From Toxotes chatareus (lineage: Eukaryota; Chordata; Actinopteri; Toxotidae), in NCBI GenBank assembly GCA_016801885.1, contig CM028889.1:7295501-7359500 (forward strand): a stretch of DNA of 64,000 nt. Direction: 5' to 3'. A program made the position numbers and the translations under genes. Below, piece after piece: positions 50,790 through 62,700 of the stretch (positions are counted from its first letter, which is position 1; each line of letters starts with the position of its first letter). The notes beneath the pieces were generated by a model. The model saw nothing but the letters and a program-made list of their open reading frames with translations. It did no database searches and was not told where the DNA came from.

Positions 50790-50935
50790 GGAAAGGCCAT
50801 TCATGGTCTTCAGAAAATATATCCTAATGACCATCATCAGGTCAATTATTTGAATTTGTACATGACCAAATAGCAGCAAAACCAAGCACATTAACAACAT
50901 CTGTAATTTGTGTTTTGTACTAATAACCAAACGTG
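50790..50935 (-). repeat. Teleost dispersed repeat, family A, copy 3 (inverted fragment)
   Basis: ATTCATGGTCTTCAGAAAAT, ATCCTAATGACC, CATCATCAGGTCAAT, TTTGAATTTGTACATGACC, AAATAGCAGCAAAACCAA and TTTGTGTTTTGTACTAAT correspond in order to family A on the minus strand (compare 39225-39400). More diverged and shorter than copy 2. Confidence 0.6.
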
Positions 50936-50949
50936 AATTCTAGCTCAAT

Positions 50950-52960
50950 AAACTGAGAGGGTGAACACAGGTCTTGCTTTCTTTCTCTCTTTCGTCAAGT
51001 ATAAGTCTTGAGTAAATGCTATCCCAAAGATTCCACTTATATGTTTTATGTATTTATTGAAGCAGGCATGCTCTGCCTCTACTAACTCTAATGATATTTG
51101 CACTCCTATTCATTCTGGCAGTCTGCCACAATTCAGTTGACTTTCATTCATCAAAGAGGCCTCTGCACCGGCTCCACAAACTGAGAAATAAGTCCTTATT
51201 GTGACCCAAATATTATAACATCAGGTACCCTTTCCAGCATTTTATCACACTAGAACCAACTGGCAATGTTTCTTTGAGATGACTTTATTATGAGGAGGAA
51301 TTCCTGTTTTACCAAGAGAAGAGCCTGTAGGCTCCTGAAAACCCACATTCTTGTTCGTTCTTGTAAAACAATTTCATAAAATTGTTAGCTTATTCAGCTG
51401 TGTATATGCTTGACATCAATAAAAGGTTGAACATGTAAATGTAGAAGCTATTGATTTTCATCTTCATCTTGCTAAAGATGAAGATAAAAAACGTTATTAG
51501 TGTGAAGTGATGAGGTGTTTAGGAAAAAGCTATTTGTCATCCCCTTTGACCTCTATCCCTAATCAATGTTTTCAATTTGTGTGTCGATAAAAGTGAACAG
51601 GCTTAATGTGAGGACTCAACAAAATCCTGCAGGGGTCAAATTAAGAATGCAAGGCGTGGTAGATATCTGGAGTGGCCTGACTGGATGTTGTCCAAATATA
51701 ATATTGTACCCCTGCAGCAATTATAGGGATCGCAGGAAGGTGGCAACTGCAAGGAAATGAACTCAGGATCAATCTCAGCACTTATCAGGATATAAGTGAG
51801 TCGGCCGAGGTTCAAGGAGACTTCAGGAATCTGTTTGGCACCTGGCGCAGTGCAGCTCTGGCTGGGAGAGGACGACTGCCAATCAGACTCGACTTTTCAG
51901 CCCATTTAATTATGCTGCACCTTTTCCTACATGTCTCTCAAATGTAAATTTGGAACTTACAGCACTTCATCAACAAACTCTCACAGATATAGGATTTCTC
52001 TATAGGATTTCTCACTGATAATTCTATTCTAAGGTCCCTAAGATGCATTTTTGAAATCATTTTCCTCTTATGTATGCTCCAGCCGAGACAAGTATTCAGG
52101 TACTATGATACAATCTGTTTTCAAAGTCAGTGGGTGATGAATATCTTCTATTTAATTCCACTGACACTCTATGCACCTCACATTCTCAGCACTCGTGTCT
52201 GCCTTACATTATAAATGGAAGATGTCCTGCTTTGATCAGCTGCATCAGTTAATAAACATATAAGATTTAATTTTAAAAGATGCATGCATTGATTGGCATG
52301 AGACAATTGCCGTGATTTTCAGTGGACTGAGATCAAATTTCTTTGGCATTTATAATCATAACAATACCTGTTATAGACCTGAGGGTGTCCACAGTTGTTA
52401 AGAATCCCTTAACACACCTCTCCATCTAAATCAATGTGGTACATTGTGATGTAAATTACCGTTTGGGCTTTAGGTTTTCAGCTGAGTGATTGAGAGTTCA
52501 GACCGTCTGAATTATGTGGCAGGCCTTTCTAATGGTAGCTCATAATTTCACAGATCAATGAGCATTATCTATAGCAGAAAAAAAAGAAAGAAAGAAAAAA
52601 AAAAAGGTTGAATTTGTAATGGGGCCAAACTCAATATTCCACTCCCATTGTTCAGCAAGGACACGGCCTTTTGAATCCCACAGTGCTGCCAAGTACCACC
52701 TTTGAAATACAGAATATCTCAGTGTGTTGTATCTTAACCCACTTGTCTGATATTCTATCGGAATTGAGATTTTCCTTCACCTCATTCACCTCATTCATCC
52801 TGAGGTCTCCTGTAGTTGCTTGGTAACTTCACAGTGACAACAAGACCTTAGGAAGCCACCCTTTTATTCTCATGCTGATAGTTTACAGGCGGGTGACAAA
52901 TTTCACAAAAAAACAACATAAAGAGTCTTAGTAAGGTGTTGGGGCCACCAAGTGCTGCCC
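50950..52960. other. Non-coding stretch, no gene recognised
   Basis: No gene is supported. A 13-bp tandem duplication of TATAGGATTTCTC lies at 51988-52013 and an A/G-only low-complexity run at 52577-52605. GTTGCTTGGTAAC near 52814 is a weak RFX-like word. Confidence 0.55.
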
Positions 52961-52976
52961 AAACATCTTCAGTGCA

Positions 52977-53025
52977 ATGTGAATCATATGCTGTGGCTGC
53001 GAAGGCCACAGCATATGATTCACAT
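52977..53025. repeat. Perfect 21-bp inverted repeat with 7-nt loop
   Basis: The left arm at 52977-52997 (begins ATGTGAATC, ends GCTGTGGC) and the right arm at 53005-53025 (begins GCCACAGC, ends GATTCACAT) are exact reverse complements over 21 bp, separated by the loop TGCGAAG. No mismatch or bulge is present and the match stops abruptly on both sides. The precision points to a recent event such as template-switch inversion. A short-hairpin RNA is conceivable, but animal pre-miRNA stems are longer and imperfect. Confidence 0.85.
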
Positions 53026-53029
53026 CATT

Positions 53030-56000
53030 TTCATACTCAACAAACCATGCCCATCGTGCCCTGTGGAAGGGAGCTGTTTCTCCACTTATTTTTCAGGTTT
53101 TTCCTTTAATTTGTCATCCATCTGTGGTGCAAAGATGGAAAGTGCTTGGCATTTTGTAAAAGCAATTGCGTTTGTTGTTAAAAGGCTATTCTCTCTTAAA
53201 CAAATGCAAAGTTCTGCAGTTGTCATTTCCAATCTTACCCCGCGTTTGTCTCAAGTCTCAAATTTTCACCGACCATTTGTAAACACAATTATTTCTGCTG
53301 CTAGGAAAAACAATAGCCCCTCTGCAATTACTCTAGCTGTTTTTCGAGGCAGCGTAGGCGTGATCGCAGGGTTGGAATTTCAAGCCAACAGGGTACGCAG
53401 ACATCCACCACAGTTCTTGGCACTTTGATGAGTCTTCGCTCTCTGTGCTGACATTTTTGGGGCTTCTAGCTAACAAGGACCATTTGGGGGGACGGGAAAA
53501 TGTGAAAAAAAAAGATAACAGAGAAGCTTATAGTATTTAACGCAGTATTCACAGGGTGATTGTACTTCAAATGGTCAAAGCTAGGGGTATTATTGGATGA
53601 TGTTTGTGTTTGTGTGTGAAGCACAGATTATTCCTGGTACGGTCATGTTTAGAAGAGGAATATTTCCAGTGACTACATGTAGACCATCTTTGTTTGACAG
53701 CCTGAGTGATTTGGCTTTAAAAATGCTCAGACAGCTTGCTCATAATGCATCTATAAAACTGCCTCACATTCTCAGGCCATCAATGCCACATGCCAGTGGT
53801 TATGGATACTCTTTCGAGGCCCAGCATTGGTCACAGTGCATGTATAAATCAGAATTTTCAGCACAGTATCAAATCAATAAATGTTTTCACCTTATCTTAG
53901 TTATGTCGTTCCAGATTTTAGCTCAATGGGCTGTATCGTTTAACATGCAACATCCTGTAGTACAAGTAAACAGCTGGTTTTTGCTCAGGATATTTTGAGG
54001 CAACATATTAATTGAATTACACCCCAATTATGCATGCTTGCCCTGCAGGTCCAGTAAACATATCTTGAAGAAAAAGCGCTTTTTTCTTTTTTCTTTCTAC
54101 CCAGCAGGACTCTGTTTATCAGCCCCGTGCAGATCATAAAAGCTTAACCCATTCATGGCCTTTTTTGGCAAATCTGGGAGGGTGAACTCGCCTATGCAAA
54201 TGACGTTCACACTGCAGAGCCTCCCTCATTTCTCAGTCTGGATGGTTGTGTTGGATCAAAAATGGCCTGAAGCAAAGAGAGGAATGAAGGCACCTCTACA
54301 TGAGACAAGAGTATAATTATACAGTTGGGCTTCCATTACCTGTGTTTGAATTTCATGCTCTTTAAACTCTTTGTGAGGAAGAGAAAGCAGCTTTGAGTCT
54401 TCTGGCAAAACTATTTATCATTCCGGCATAGATATTGCCCACTTTGCAGCTAGTTAAAATGTTATGCTGAGTTTACAGATTGGATGAGATGTAACTCATA
54501 TCCATCCCTCTTACTTTTAACATTATAAATTGTGGGTTTGCAACATAATCAATCACCAGCCTTGTTGCCGTGACCAGCTGGTTCTTCACTAGAACAGAGA
54601 CTCTTCCTAGCAACATGAATGCAGTTATATCACTAGCTGGACAAATTTCACCACAAAAGCTTATTTCTAACTTAGTGTCCCGGATTCTGCTTCCTAACTC
54701 TCTGCCAGCTGCATGACCCGCTTAACCTGTTAGGGAGCCTTGGGTAAAAGTGAGCTGCTAAGCTCCTGTTAAAGCATTTATTCAAACTTGAATTTTCTGT
54801 CCTAGTTTGGTCATCAGTTAATAATAACATTATACATAGCAGAGTAACTGGGAAATCTGGGAACATAGAGACTTTGATATAATATATATCAAATATAGTC
54901 CAAGGTCCAGCAGTGTATAAATGATCAAATGATCAGACAGCTTATAAATAAGCCAACATGTAAGCCCAGTTATCAAAAACATTTTCAGGTACAAAAAAAG
55001 GCTTCATCTAACAAACCCTTGGCATCACCACAGCTCTATCTGCGCCTCTAACAATTCAAATCTTACATTCAATGCTTTTATCTTCTGCTTACAAGGCAGA
55101 CAAAGTTTGTTTCAGACCAAATTTCAAAAACATCTGTTGGTTTGTTCACAAACAAATTAGTGAGACAAGAAAGCAGGAGACAAAAGTATGTGTTGAATTT
55201 TAAAACATCTCCGCAGTATCTCTAACATATAGCAAAACTTTTACTCAAAGAAATCATATCAGTTGAAATTCATCAACACAGCTTTGGAGGACAGGTCAAA
55301 TGGGAATTAACGCTTTGAGCAAACAGTGCAAATTTAATTTATGTTCTTGTAATCAAGTGCATGAGTAAGGTAAATTTTGCCTCGCCATGACAGCTGTCAA
55401 AATTGGGTCTCAAGAACTTTTAAAACAAAAAACTTTAAACTCAAAGATTATATATATATAAACGCAAAACTGTCTGTGAAAGACAGAAATAAAACATTCA
55501 CCCAAGCCCATATGCACACCTGTTGTGCACACTGAGCTGTTAAAAATATATGGGTTCCAATCTTATGAGAACTATAAAGCAGAGTAATAAGAAGAGCATC
55601 CTCTTCGTCACCAAGAGAATTTACAGTGTGGATGGGTATACTGCCCATAACTCTCTAAGTAAGCTTACTTTTCATGGCACAATATAAACGTCCACACAAT
55701 AGAGTTTGACTTTTAGATGGTCAGCTGTATCTTGCCCAGGCAAACAGAGCACAACAGACCTTTGTGATACTTTTGGCATGAGACGCAGCTGGGGAGATGG
55801 GGAGATATGCTCATCCTTTATAATTTCAGGAGTCGGGCCCTGCCAGGTATTTAGAAGGCTTATTCCCATCTGAGTTGCCCTGCAATTTAATCCAAGGGCT
55901 CGGTCAAGCAAGACAGATGAATCTTGTCATCCTCTGAGAGGCAAGAGAGTTGACTGATCTGAAATCTTGAGCTGATGCATTAGATAGTTAGAAAATAGAA

Positions 56001-56225
56001 AGAGAACTCAATTTCGTTCCTTTTAGAGTGGATTAAGACGAGAAGACATGTCTTTAGAGCGCCCTCTGAACTAGTGACTTACGGAAATGAGACATTCAAG
56101 AACTCCTCAGCTGTCAGGGCAGTTTATAATGTGATTAACACATTCCCAGGTCTCCATGAGAAGTTATGTTAAGACTGCCATCTCTGAAAGACTCTGAAGC
56201 CAAGGTTTCTCAAGGAAACAAAGAA
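53030..56225. other. Non-coding stretch, no gene recognised
   Basis: Two fairly long plus frames (52952-53428, 158 codons; 53597-53998, 133 codons) have no recognisable domain; the first runs through the hairpin, which alone accounts for a mirrored part of its peptide. An octamer plus CRE-like composite lies at 54194-54206. A complex block at 55770-55990 could be regulatory but shows no decisive motif. Confidence 0.5.
54194..54206 (+). promoter_or_regulatory. Octamer (ATGCAAAT) abutting CRE half-site (TGACGT)
   Basis: ATGCAAATGACGT joins a perfect POU octamer (54194-54201) to TGACGT (54201-54206), sharing one T. The flanking 100 bp are complex and repeat-free. A single composite motif is weak evidence for function. 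Confidence 0.25.
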
Positions 56226-56312
56226 CATCATGTAGCAGAATGAGATGTCCCGTCTTTCATCCCAGTGCGAGTGTGCGCAGTTTTGTTTACCTCGGTCCTT
56301 GTTAACCTATCG

Positions 56313-56326
56313 CCACAAGAGGGCAC
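56313..56326 (+). promoter_or_regulatory. CTCF-like core next to the LTR TATA box
   Basis: CCACAAGAGGGCAC differs at one position from the CTCF core CCASYAGRKGGCRS and ends 2 bp before the TATA box. Transposon-borne CTCF sites are well known in vertebrates. Binding here is inference. Confidence 0.35.
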
Positions 56327-56328
56327 TC

Positions 56329-56337
56329 TATAAAAAG
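56329..56337 (+). promoter_or_regulatory. TATA box of the LTR promoter
   Basis: TATAAAAAG followed by a GC-rich GTGCTGCGGCCATCTTG, the usual position and composition for RNA polymerase II initiation about 25-30 bp downstream. Confidence 0.55.
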
Positions 56338-57654
56338 GTGCTGCGGCCATCTTGACCCTTTCTTGTTCCTGGCTCCGAGGCCCCCCACTTCCTGGTCGCC
56401 CGCTTCCTTCCTCCCTCCCTGTCGACGACTCGTCGCTGGTGCAGACGCCGAACTGCAGGCCCTATGCACGGCTCGCAGGTTCATTCCCAGTGCCGTAAAT
56501 TAGCCGCGGCTTGCTGCTAGCCTACACTGCTGCCGAGTGGACAAGTGCTCGCTTCTTCTCTTGCTCAGGTGATCAGACGTAACCTGGTTGGTACGTACGC
56601 CTCAGGGCGTTTAATGTATTTAAATACAGAGGATTATTTGCGGTCTGGTTTGTTCAGCACGGAGCAAGAAATCCTGCTGCTTTGCCTTACTGGGGTGTTT
56701 CCGCCCGCGCTGTCTCCGCTGTGGTTCCGCTGGCCGCTTGGGCGTTCTGGCGTTGCTGCCGTCGGGCTGCGCAGGTGTACAACGCGATCACCCCTACCTA
56801 CGAGAGTACTGAATGGACAGTTTTGCTTCGCTTGGGCCTGGACTTTTAAAACTGTATGAATGTGTTGTGGGGCTGCTCTTTATCTAATACTCCTTCCCCT
56901 TGCTGAATTGATTTATTTTATATGGATTTTGGGTCATTTTTTGATTAATATCTTCCTTTTTGTTGGAATTTATTTATTATTGTTTGCCTTACAGAACTGA
57001 TACAGATTTTGTTGGGGTTGATTATTTTGTTTTCTTTAAAGTTTTTGGTCCCATTAGATGAGGTTATTTGGTTATTAAGTATTCTGTTTAGCCAGGTTCT
57101 GTGCTAGTTTATTTATTTATTGTTTTTTTTCTTTTCCTTGTTTAATTTTTGATATTCTGTTGTTTAATTAGTCCTGGTATGCTGTTGGATTTAGTTTTTT
57201 CGTTCATGAATGTTTGTTTTTTTTTTCCTGTGGAACAACAATTTTATGTTTAGTATTTGATGTCCTTATATATCCATAGTTGTTTTTGTTCATTTGTAGC
57301 CACCTGTGCTGTAAGCACTAGTTTATTCTTTTTTTGTTATTATTTGTATATTGGTTATTTTTCTTGTGTTGAGTGTGACCCCACTAATTTTATCTCCTGG
57401 TCCCTTTTCAGTTGCTGAGAGCTGAAGGTTGTGGCGGTCATGGTGTTGGATGGTGGTTTCCCCTTCCTTCCTGTTCTGTTGCTCCCCTGGTCCGGGTTTC
57501 CCTTCACTATGTGTGCGTTGGTATGTGTTGCTGTCACATGTGGGATCCATCCCTCCTCTCCTGAAGCCGCCCCCCCGGTAAGCCTCAGCCCTGATAAGGC
57601 CCCTCTTTTCCCTGACGTCCCCTTTGTATGAATGGTGTTTTAACACAATTGTAT

Positions 57655-57660
57655 AATAAA
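57655..57660 (+). other. Poly(A) signal AATAAA of the LTR
   Basis: Perfect AATAAA inside GTATAATAAAGTATATTTTG, followed by a T-rich downstream region. It lies about 115 bp before the inferred LTR end, giving a normal-sized U5. Confidence 0.5.
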
Positions 57661-57775
57661 GTATATTTTGATTACTTGATTACAGGCTCTGTTCTGTTGT
57701 ATAACGAACCTGAGTGCCTTGCAGTTGGTACAGTTGCTCATAACTACTTAATTTCCTTGGGTGAGATTCCCAAGT

Positions 57776-57793
57776 TGGCGTTGTCTGGCTTCT
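57776..57793 (+). other. Degraded primer-binding site resembling tRNA-Ser
   Basis: TGGCGTTGTCTGG matches 10 of the first 12 bases complementary to the 3' end of vertebrate tRNA-Ser (TGGCGTAGTCGG), starting with the TGG that pairs with CCA. It follows the inferred LTR end by 3 bases. Beyond 12 bases the match is lost. Confidence 0.45.
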
Positions 57794-57855
57794 TAGTGTT
57801 GCTCTTAGTTTGGTGTTGTAGTGACACACACCGTCCGTTAAACCACCGTAATGAT

Positions 57856-57888
<33 letters not shown>

Positions 57889-58445
57889 ACCCTGAGGTTA
57901 AAGCTTTTCTATTTATTTCCATTTATTGTGAGTCAGCAACAGTATGCTGCTGGCTGGGTCAGTGTTAAAACCAAACGTAGCTGGCTGGGGAGGGAGACAG
58001 TTGTCAGGAAAATGATAGCCACCGAGAACTCATCTGGGCCATGCAGCCTGGCCGACTAGGCCGATATCTGTCCCCCTCTCTGTCTCTTTCTGCCTCTCTG
58101 GTGTTTTCTTTTATTTTTTTATGGACCCATTGGTCCAATTTGTGTTGAGGCCTCTGTTCTCCCAGTGGCCACTCTGCCCGTGGGCCACAGTGATACCATG
58201 AGAAAACTGTGACTGCACAAATTGAGCTACTTGTGTTTTCTCTTACAAGTTTGTGGTGCCAGTGAAGGTTGTCAATGATGGGGACAATGTGAAGCAAATT
58301 GAAGAAAGCTTATATTCTCCTTTTCAAGTAATATACAGAAATGCTATTGTGGCGAGGGACACCAAGTGGAGGAGTGAAATTACCGCCAATGCCACCTGGG
58401 GACTTGCACCCTGGGAAATACCTAGCATAAATACTTATCTTTAAA
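57794..58445. other. Leader/internal remnant downstream of the LTR
   Basis: This should be the retrotransposon leader or gag start if the element continues, but I recognise no gag. It holds a (GT)n microsatellite (57856-57882), a CTCTCTGTCTCTTTCTG pyrimidine tract near 58075-58100, and a short plus frame at about 58220-58444 that includes VVPVKVVNDGDNVKQIEES and follows a pyrimidine-rich TTTTCTCTTACAAG resembling a splice acceptor. The peptide is not recognised. Confidence 0.4.
57856..57882. repeat. (GT)n microsatellite
   Basis: About twelve GT units ending in ATGTGC. Confidence 0.9.
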
Positions 58446-58938
58446 CGCTAGTTTGTAAAAGGGAGTAAAAGGCACACAGGTACGTTACTCAGGCAGAGAT
58501 GTGAGTTGAAAAAAATATATAAATGTATTTAATAATCAAGAAAACAAGCATGCACTGGAACTGCTGAAAAAGATTACAAACATGAAAAAATCTTGCAGCG
58601 TAATGAAATATTTAAAATGTACTTTATTACAATTTATCTACTGGAAAGGAAAAGGCCTCAACATTAATTTAAAAAGGACAATGTATTTAACGTTTAAAAT
58701 TCATGTTAAAACACTAGGCAGAGGCCACATGCAGAGAGGAAGACTACATAAAGGAGTCAGGTGTGCTACCACTACTCACCTTTGGTGCAGCAAAACCAAA
58801 TTCACAGTAACCTCACAACAAACGTGCAGTCTATAGTGTCCCTGTGTGTTAACTCACATGCAGTTAAGTGAAGGGCCCTCACCACAGGGGAAGCACCATT
58901 TACAATGCTCACCCTGCATATTTAGAATTTGTAAGTTT

Positions 58939-58955
58939 AAAAAAAAAAAAAAAAA
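58939..58955. repeat. Homopolymer A17
   Basis: Run of A between GTAAGTTT and CAGTCCTAGG. Confidence 0.8.
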
Positions 58956-59743
58956 CAGTCCTAGGCCAACTCACCACAGGATGTCAGATACTAACACCAA
59001 AGTCCTTCATGTGGGATACAGCACACGGACAGCCAGAGCAGGAAGCAGAGAGACAAAAGCACACAGGTGTCTTCTATAGCCTGACCCTGGTTAGGAAGAG
59101 TTGGGAGGGGCTGGCTCAGGGCTGCATTCAGCAGCTCTACCTTGACCAGGGGAGTATTCTCCACCACAGTATCTGAACTGCAAACCTACTCACTGCAATC
59201 ACAGGGAACAGTTTATCATTATGTATGATTACCAAATAGTTTCCTACTCAGTTCAGATTTGTAAGGTATATAATCTAAACATGAAATAGCCTGATCCTGT
59301 ACAGTTCTGCTACCACTATACAGTGGGACCATAACCACTGCACTGGCTTAAGCTGGCTTAATGCAGGAACTTATTACAATGCTGGACAGTCACTGTTTTC
59401 TCCCTAACCAAGTTTTGGATGAATACATTCAATCAGTTCCCTACTTTTTTATTAAGTGCACGTCAATTATTTTGTCTTGAAAAACAATGGTTCAGGCTTT
59501 CATTCTCAAACTTAGCCCTTTTTTCACCACTGAAGGTCAAATGTGCCCTTTTACTGCAGTCGCTCAAACCAAATCACTGTTAGATGATCAGAGAGGCCTT
59601 GTTAAAGTAACTGACCGATATTCATACGGTGGGTTGCTTTGCTTTGGGGTATGTAAATGTGCTTTTAACAGCACTTTAACACTGCATACATTTAAACTGT
59701 TCTCTGAAGAAATGTTCTCAGAGGAAGTGTGAGTGTGTGAAAA

Positions 59744-59759
59744 AGAGAGAGAGAGAGAG
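59744..59759. repeat. (GA)n microsatellite
   Basis: About eight GA units after an A run. Confidence 0.8.
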
Positions 59760-62700
59760 GAGAGATTATTTCACGAATGATTATGAATTCATTCATTTGA
59801 AATTCAAATCTGAAAGTCAACCAACAATTAAACTAAGTAATATTGGCATAAAATGTAACCATGGTCCTGGAACGGATTTATCACATTTTGTACCATGATT
59901 AATCAAAAGTGGTGTTGAAAATCAAAATATACACAACAGTAAAAAGGCATCTCATTAAACACAGCCTTGACTGGACACAATATTCACTGTTCAGTCATTT
60001 TCTTGTCATGTATGAATGATAGATATTATCTGGAACGTCTTGTAAAATGTAGCAATGCTTTTATAAAACAAAGGGCAGGGTCATGTTTCCATGGGTTTAC
60101 AAATATCACATTATTTAAATTAATAGTGAATGATGAGTCAAAGTTGCTTGTTTAAGCCACAGTCAGTAAATGTACAAAGAAACACAGACGCTCAGGCTGT
60201 TGCTGACTTAGCTAGGCAGTGGCAACGCAGCAGGGACGATAAAAACAGAACCACAGGGAGCAAATGGTGACTGTTTGTTCTCCTGGGGGCTTTTTCCACA
60301 AAGTGACTTCACCACAGTCAACAGTTCTCAAGTTTCACCAAGTCCAACAATGGCAGTCCCTGAGAGTTACTGTGATCTCACAGAGCTGGATTTTAGCTGC
60401 TTCTACTAAGTTATGATTTTATCAATTTGGCAACGAATTTGTAATAAAATAATGTTCCCAAAATAAAAAGATTACTCTTCTGCAGCCCTTTTGATTACAG
60501 TTACAACCCTGGCCTCCTTTGAAAAGGTAAATTTTCAATGGTATAACCAAAAAGTCTGTAGTGCTTTTAGAGTCATAGCCACAAGTATGAACCAATTCTG
60601 TCTCAACAGCTATTGCAGTGATTTGGGGATCTTAACATACTTTGCACAGATAGAATCAGGAACCACTCAGCCTTCAAACAATATATGATTTGTCAAGGTT
60701 ATATGAAGATTGAGTCCAGTACAGGCCAAACACACATAAATTTGAATGCAGAATTATTTTATTTTATTTATGTATTTATTGTTATATCCTTCCTAGAAAT
60801 ACAGTTTGATCTGATCATCTTGAACCTAAAAGAAAGTAAGCCAACATTGAGAGCCTGACAAGCTACAGTTAAATGTGGGGTTCTGGCAGGTTTAAACCAG
60901 GGCCAAGGTTAAATCTGAGGCTTAACTGTGAGTTTCATGATAGACAGGTGCCAAAGCTATTGCAGAGGAAGTTTAAATGTGCGTGAGAGAGTGCTTGAAA
61001 TATTCTTTAAATATAAAAAAAAAAAAAGATTAAATACTAAAGCTAGTTTTAAGGGCCTTAAAGATTTCCAATCAGCCAATTTCTGCCAAATCAAGGTTTG
61101 TTTGTTTATTTTACATTATGGAGTTCTGTCTGTGCTGCTTTCTTTGTGTTCCTTTAATTTGTTTGAAGTGGGCTGGTTCAAAAATGATTAATGTCCATGC
61201 ACTTATCACAATTTTGCAAGATTTGATGCATTATCTGCTAAGCCACTGTCAGTCAAATCTGATCAAACCTCAGCCATGTATTGCTGAAGAAGCATTTAAC
61301 CTGAGTGTATGAGTGAAACTCTCAATAAATAATAACCAAACATGTATTTATGCTCTGATTGTTGCTTACTTACTCATAAATATGGAATGTTGCAGAGAAA
61401 TACTTGGTAAATACTTAAAAGATCTGAATCCAGGGTTTCAGGGGCATTTTTGTAACCTAATTCTCTGCTGCTACGGTATACACTCAGAAATACATTATGC
61501 AACTGTTGCTGTAGTTATAATGGCTGAAAGCGGCTATCATAGCTACAGAAAGTAGCTACTAAACAAAGCTGATATGGGAATGTTTGACCTGCATGAGTAA
61601 TCATCCAGCTTTAGAGGTGCAGAAAATCACTATTTTCTCACTCAAACATCTAATAGAGGCAAGGGGATCTAATGTTTTCATCTTTTAGTCATTTTGCCAG
61701 TTCCTTGGCATTTCACAGTGATGAAGCTTCTTGGATGAGTGCTAAAACAGAAGATCAGGTTACTTCTCACATGCTATTCTATCACATAGATGACAGATTC
61801 TTCATAGACAAAGCCCTCAAATGTCAATGCACCATGGTAATTATGACTTTTACTGGTGATAAGGGAATACTGATGTGTTCTTAATCTGATCTTTACAGGA
61901 TCATAAATGTGTAGAAAATCTACAGCATCTAAGACCACTAAACTGTGGTATGACTAGAGGAAAGGATTCTTTAGAAATGAGTAAGTGGAGATTTGACTAT
62001 GGGAACAGCCACTTCTTAATCTTTTCACACAGCAAGTAAGCAACTAAAAGCATGGCAGAATAAACAATGGTATCCAAACTTTTGGAGCTGACATTTTGTT
62101 CTTATGTCAGTAGAATCTAGATCACATAACTTGTTCTATTGAGAAAGGGTACTGATGTATAAAAACAAAACTCTTTTAAATGGATGAATTTTCCTCAGCA
62201 GTACCGCTGCACATTGACCAGAAGAGGAAGAAGAGGATGATTGATTATTTCATTTAACCCGGCTGCCACACCTCCACTCTATACCAATTCTCCTCCCTTC
62301 TTGTTGAGCCCACAGTCCTTTACACTTTAGCAAGGCTTTCATCATAAATGTAAAATACACTGACATTTCCAATCCCTCTTCATATCTGTGGCAAACAATA
62401 TCCATCTCCACAGTTTTGTTCTCCCTAAAAGGTAATAGAATCGCACTTAACTCCTCGAGCTTCTCCATCTCCATTCTGCTGTGAGGAGTCCATCCATTAG
62501 CCTTGCACCTCATTGCTTCCAGTACCTGACCCAGAAACCAGGGGAAACTCAGTGAGGGGCTCGCAGCATCCACTGCCATTCATTCATCCAGTGCATAAGG
62601 CTGTGGTGTGCTGGCACAAGTTATTGGCTTTTAGGCAATGTGCCTGCACTGCTTTGTGTTATTGATGAGATTTGAATTATACCCGGGGACAGTGTTTTAT

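Larger units (their letters stand above)
56235..57772 (+). mobile_element. Long terminal repeat of an LTR retrotransposon (tRNA-Ser-primed type)
   Basis: The parts of an LTR occur in order. A TATA box (56329-56337) is followed by a GC- and CpG-rich transcribed leader to about 56820, then a T-rich segment, a poly(A) signal AATAAA (57655-57660), a cleavage-like CA about 20-30 bp on, a U5 of about 90 bp, and an end at ...TTCCCA (57772). Immediately after comes TGGCGTTGTC, resembling a primer-binding site. R would be unusually long (about 1.3 kb). The 5' edge is set roughly where composition changes; I found no TGGGAA start to pair with the TTCCCA end. A gypsy-type element is plausible. Downstream gag/pol is not recognisable, so only the LTR and some leader survive. 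No protein is encoded in the LTR itself. Confidence 0.5.

Noticed and set aside
52952..53428. 158-codon plus frame
   Set aside because: It runs through the perfect hairpin, and the peptide has no domain or homologue that I recognise.
53597..53998. 133-codon plus frame
   Set aside because: No recognised domain and no splice context; likely chance.
57628..58059. 143-codon plus frame
   Set aside because: It crosses the poly(A) signal, LTR end, primer site and a GT microsatellite, so it cannot be a real protein of the element.
62250..62579. 109-codon minus frame with a soluble-looking peptide
   Set aside because: No family recognised, no intact splice context; kept only as unassigned sequence.
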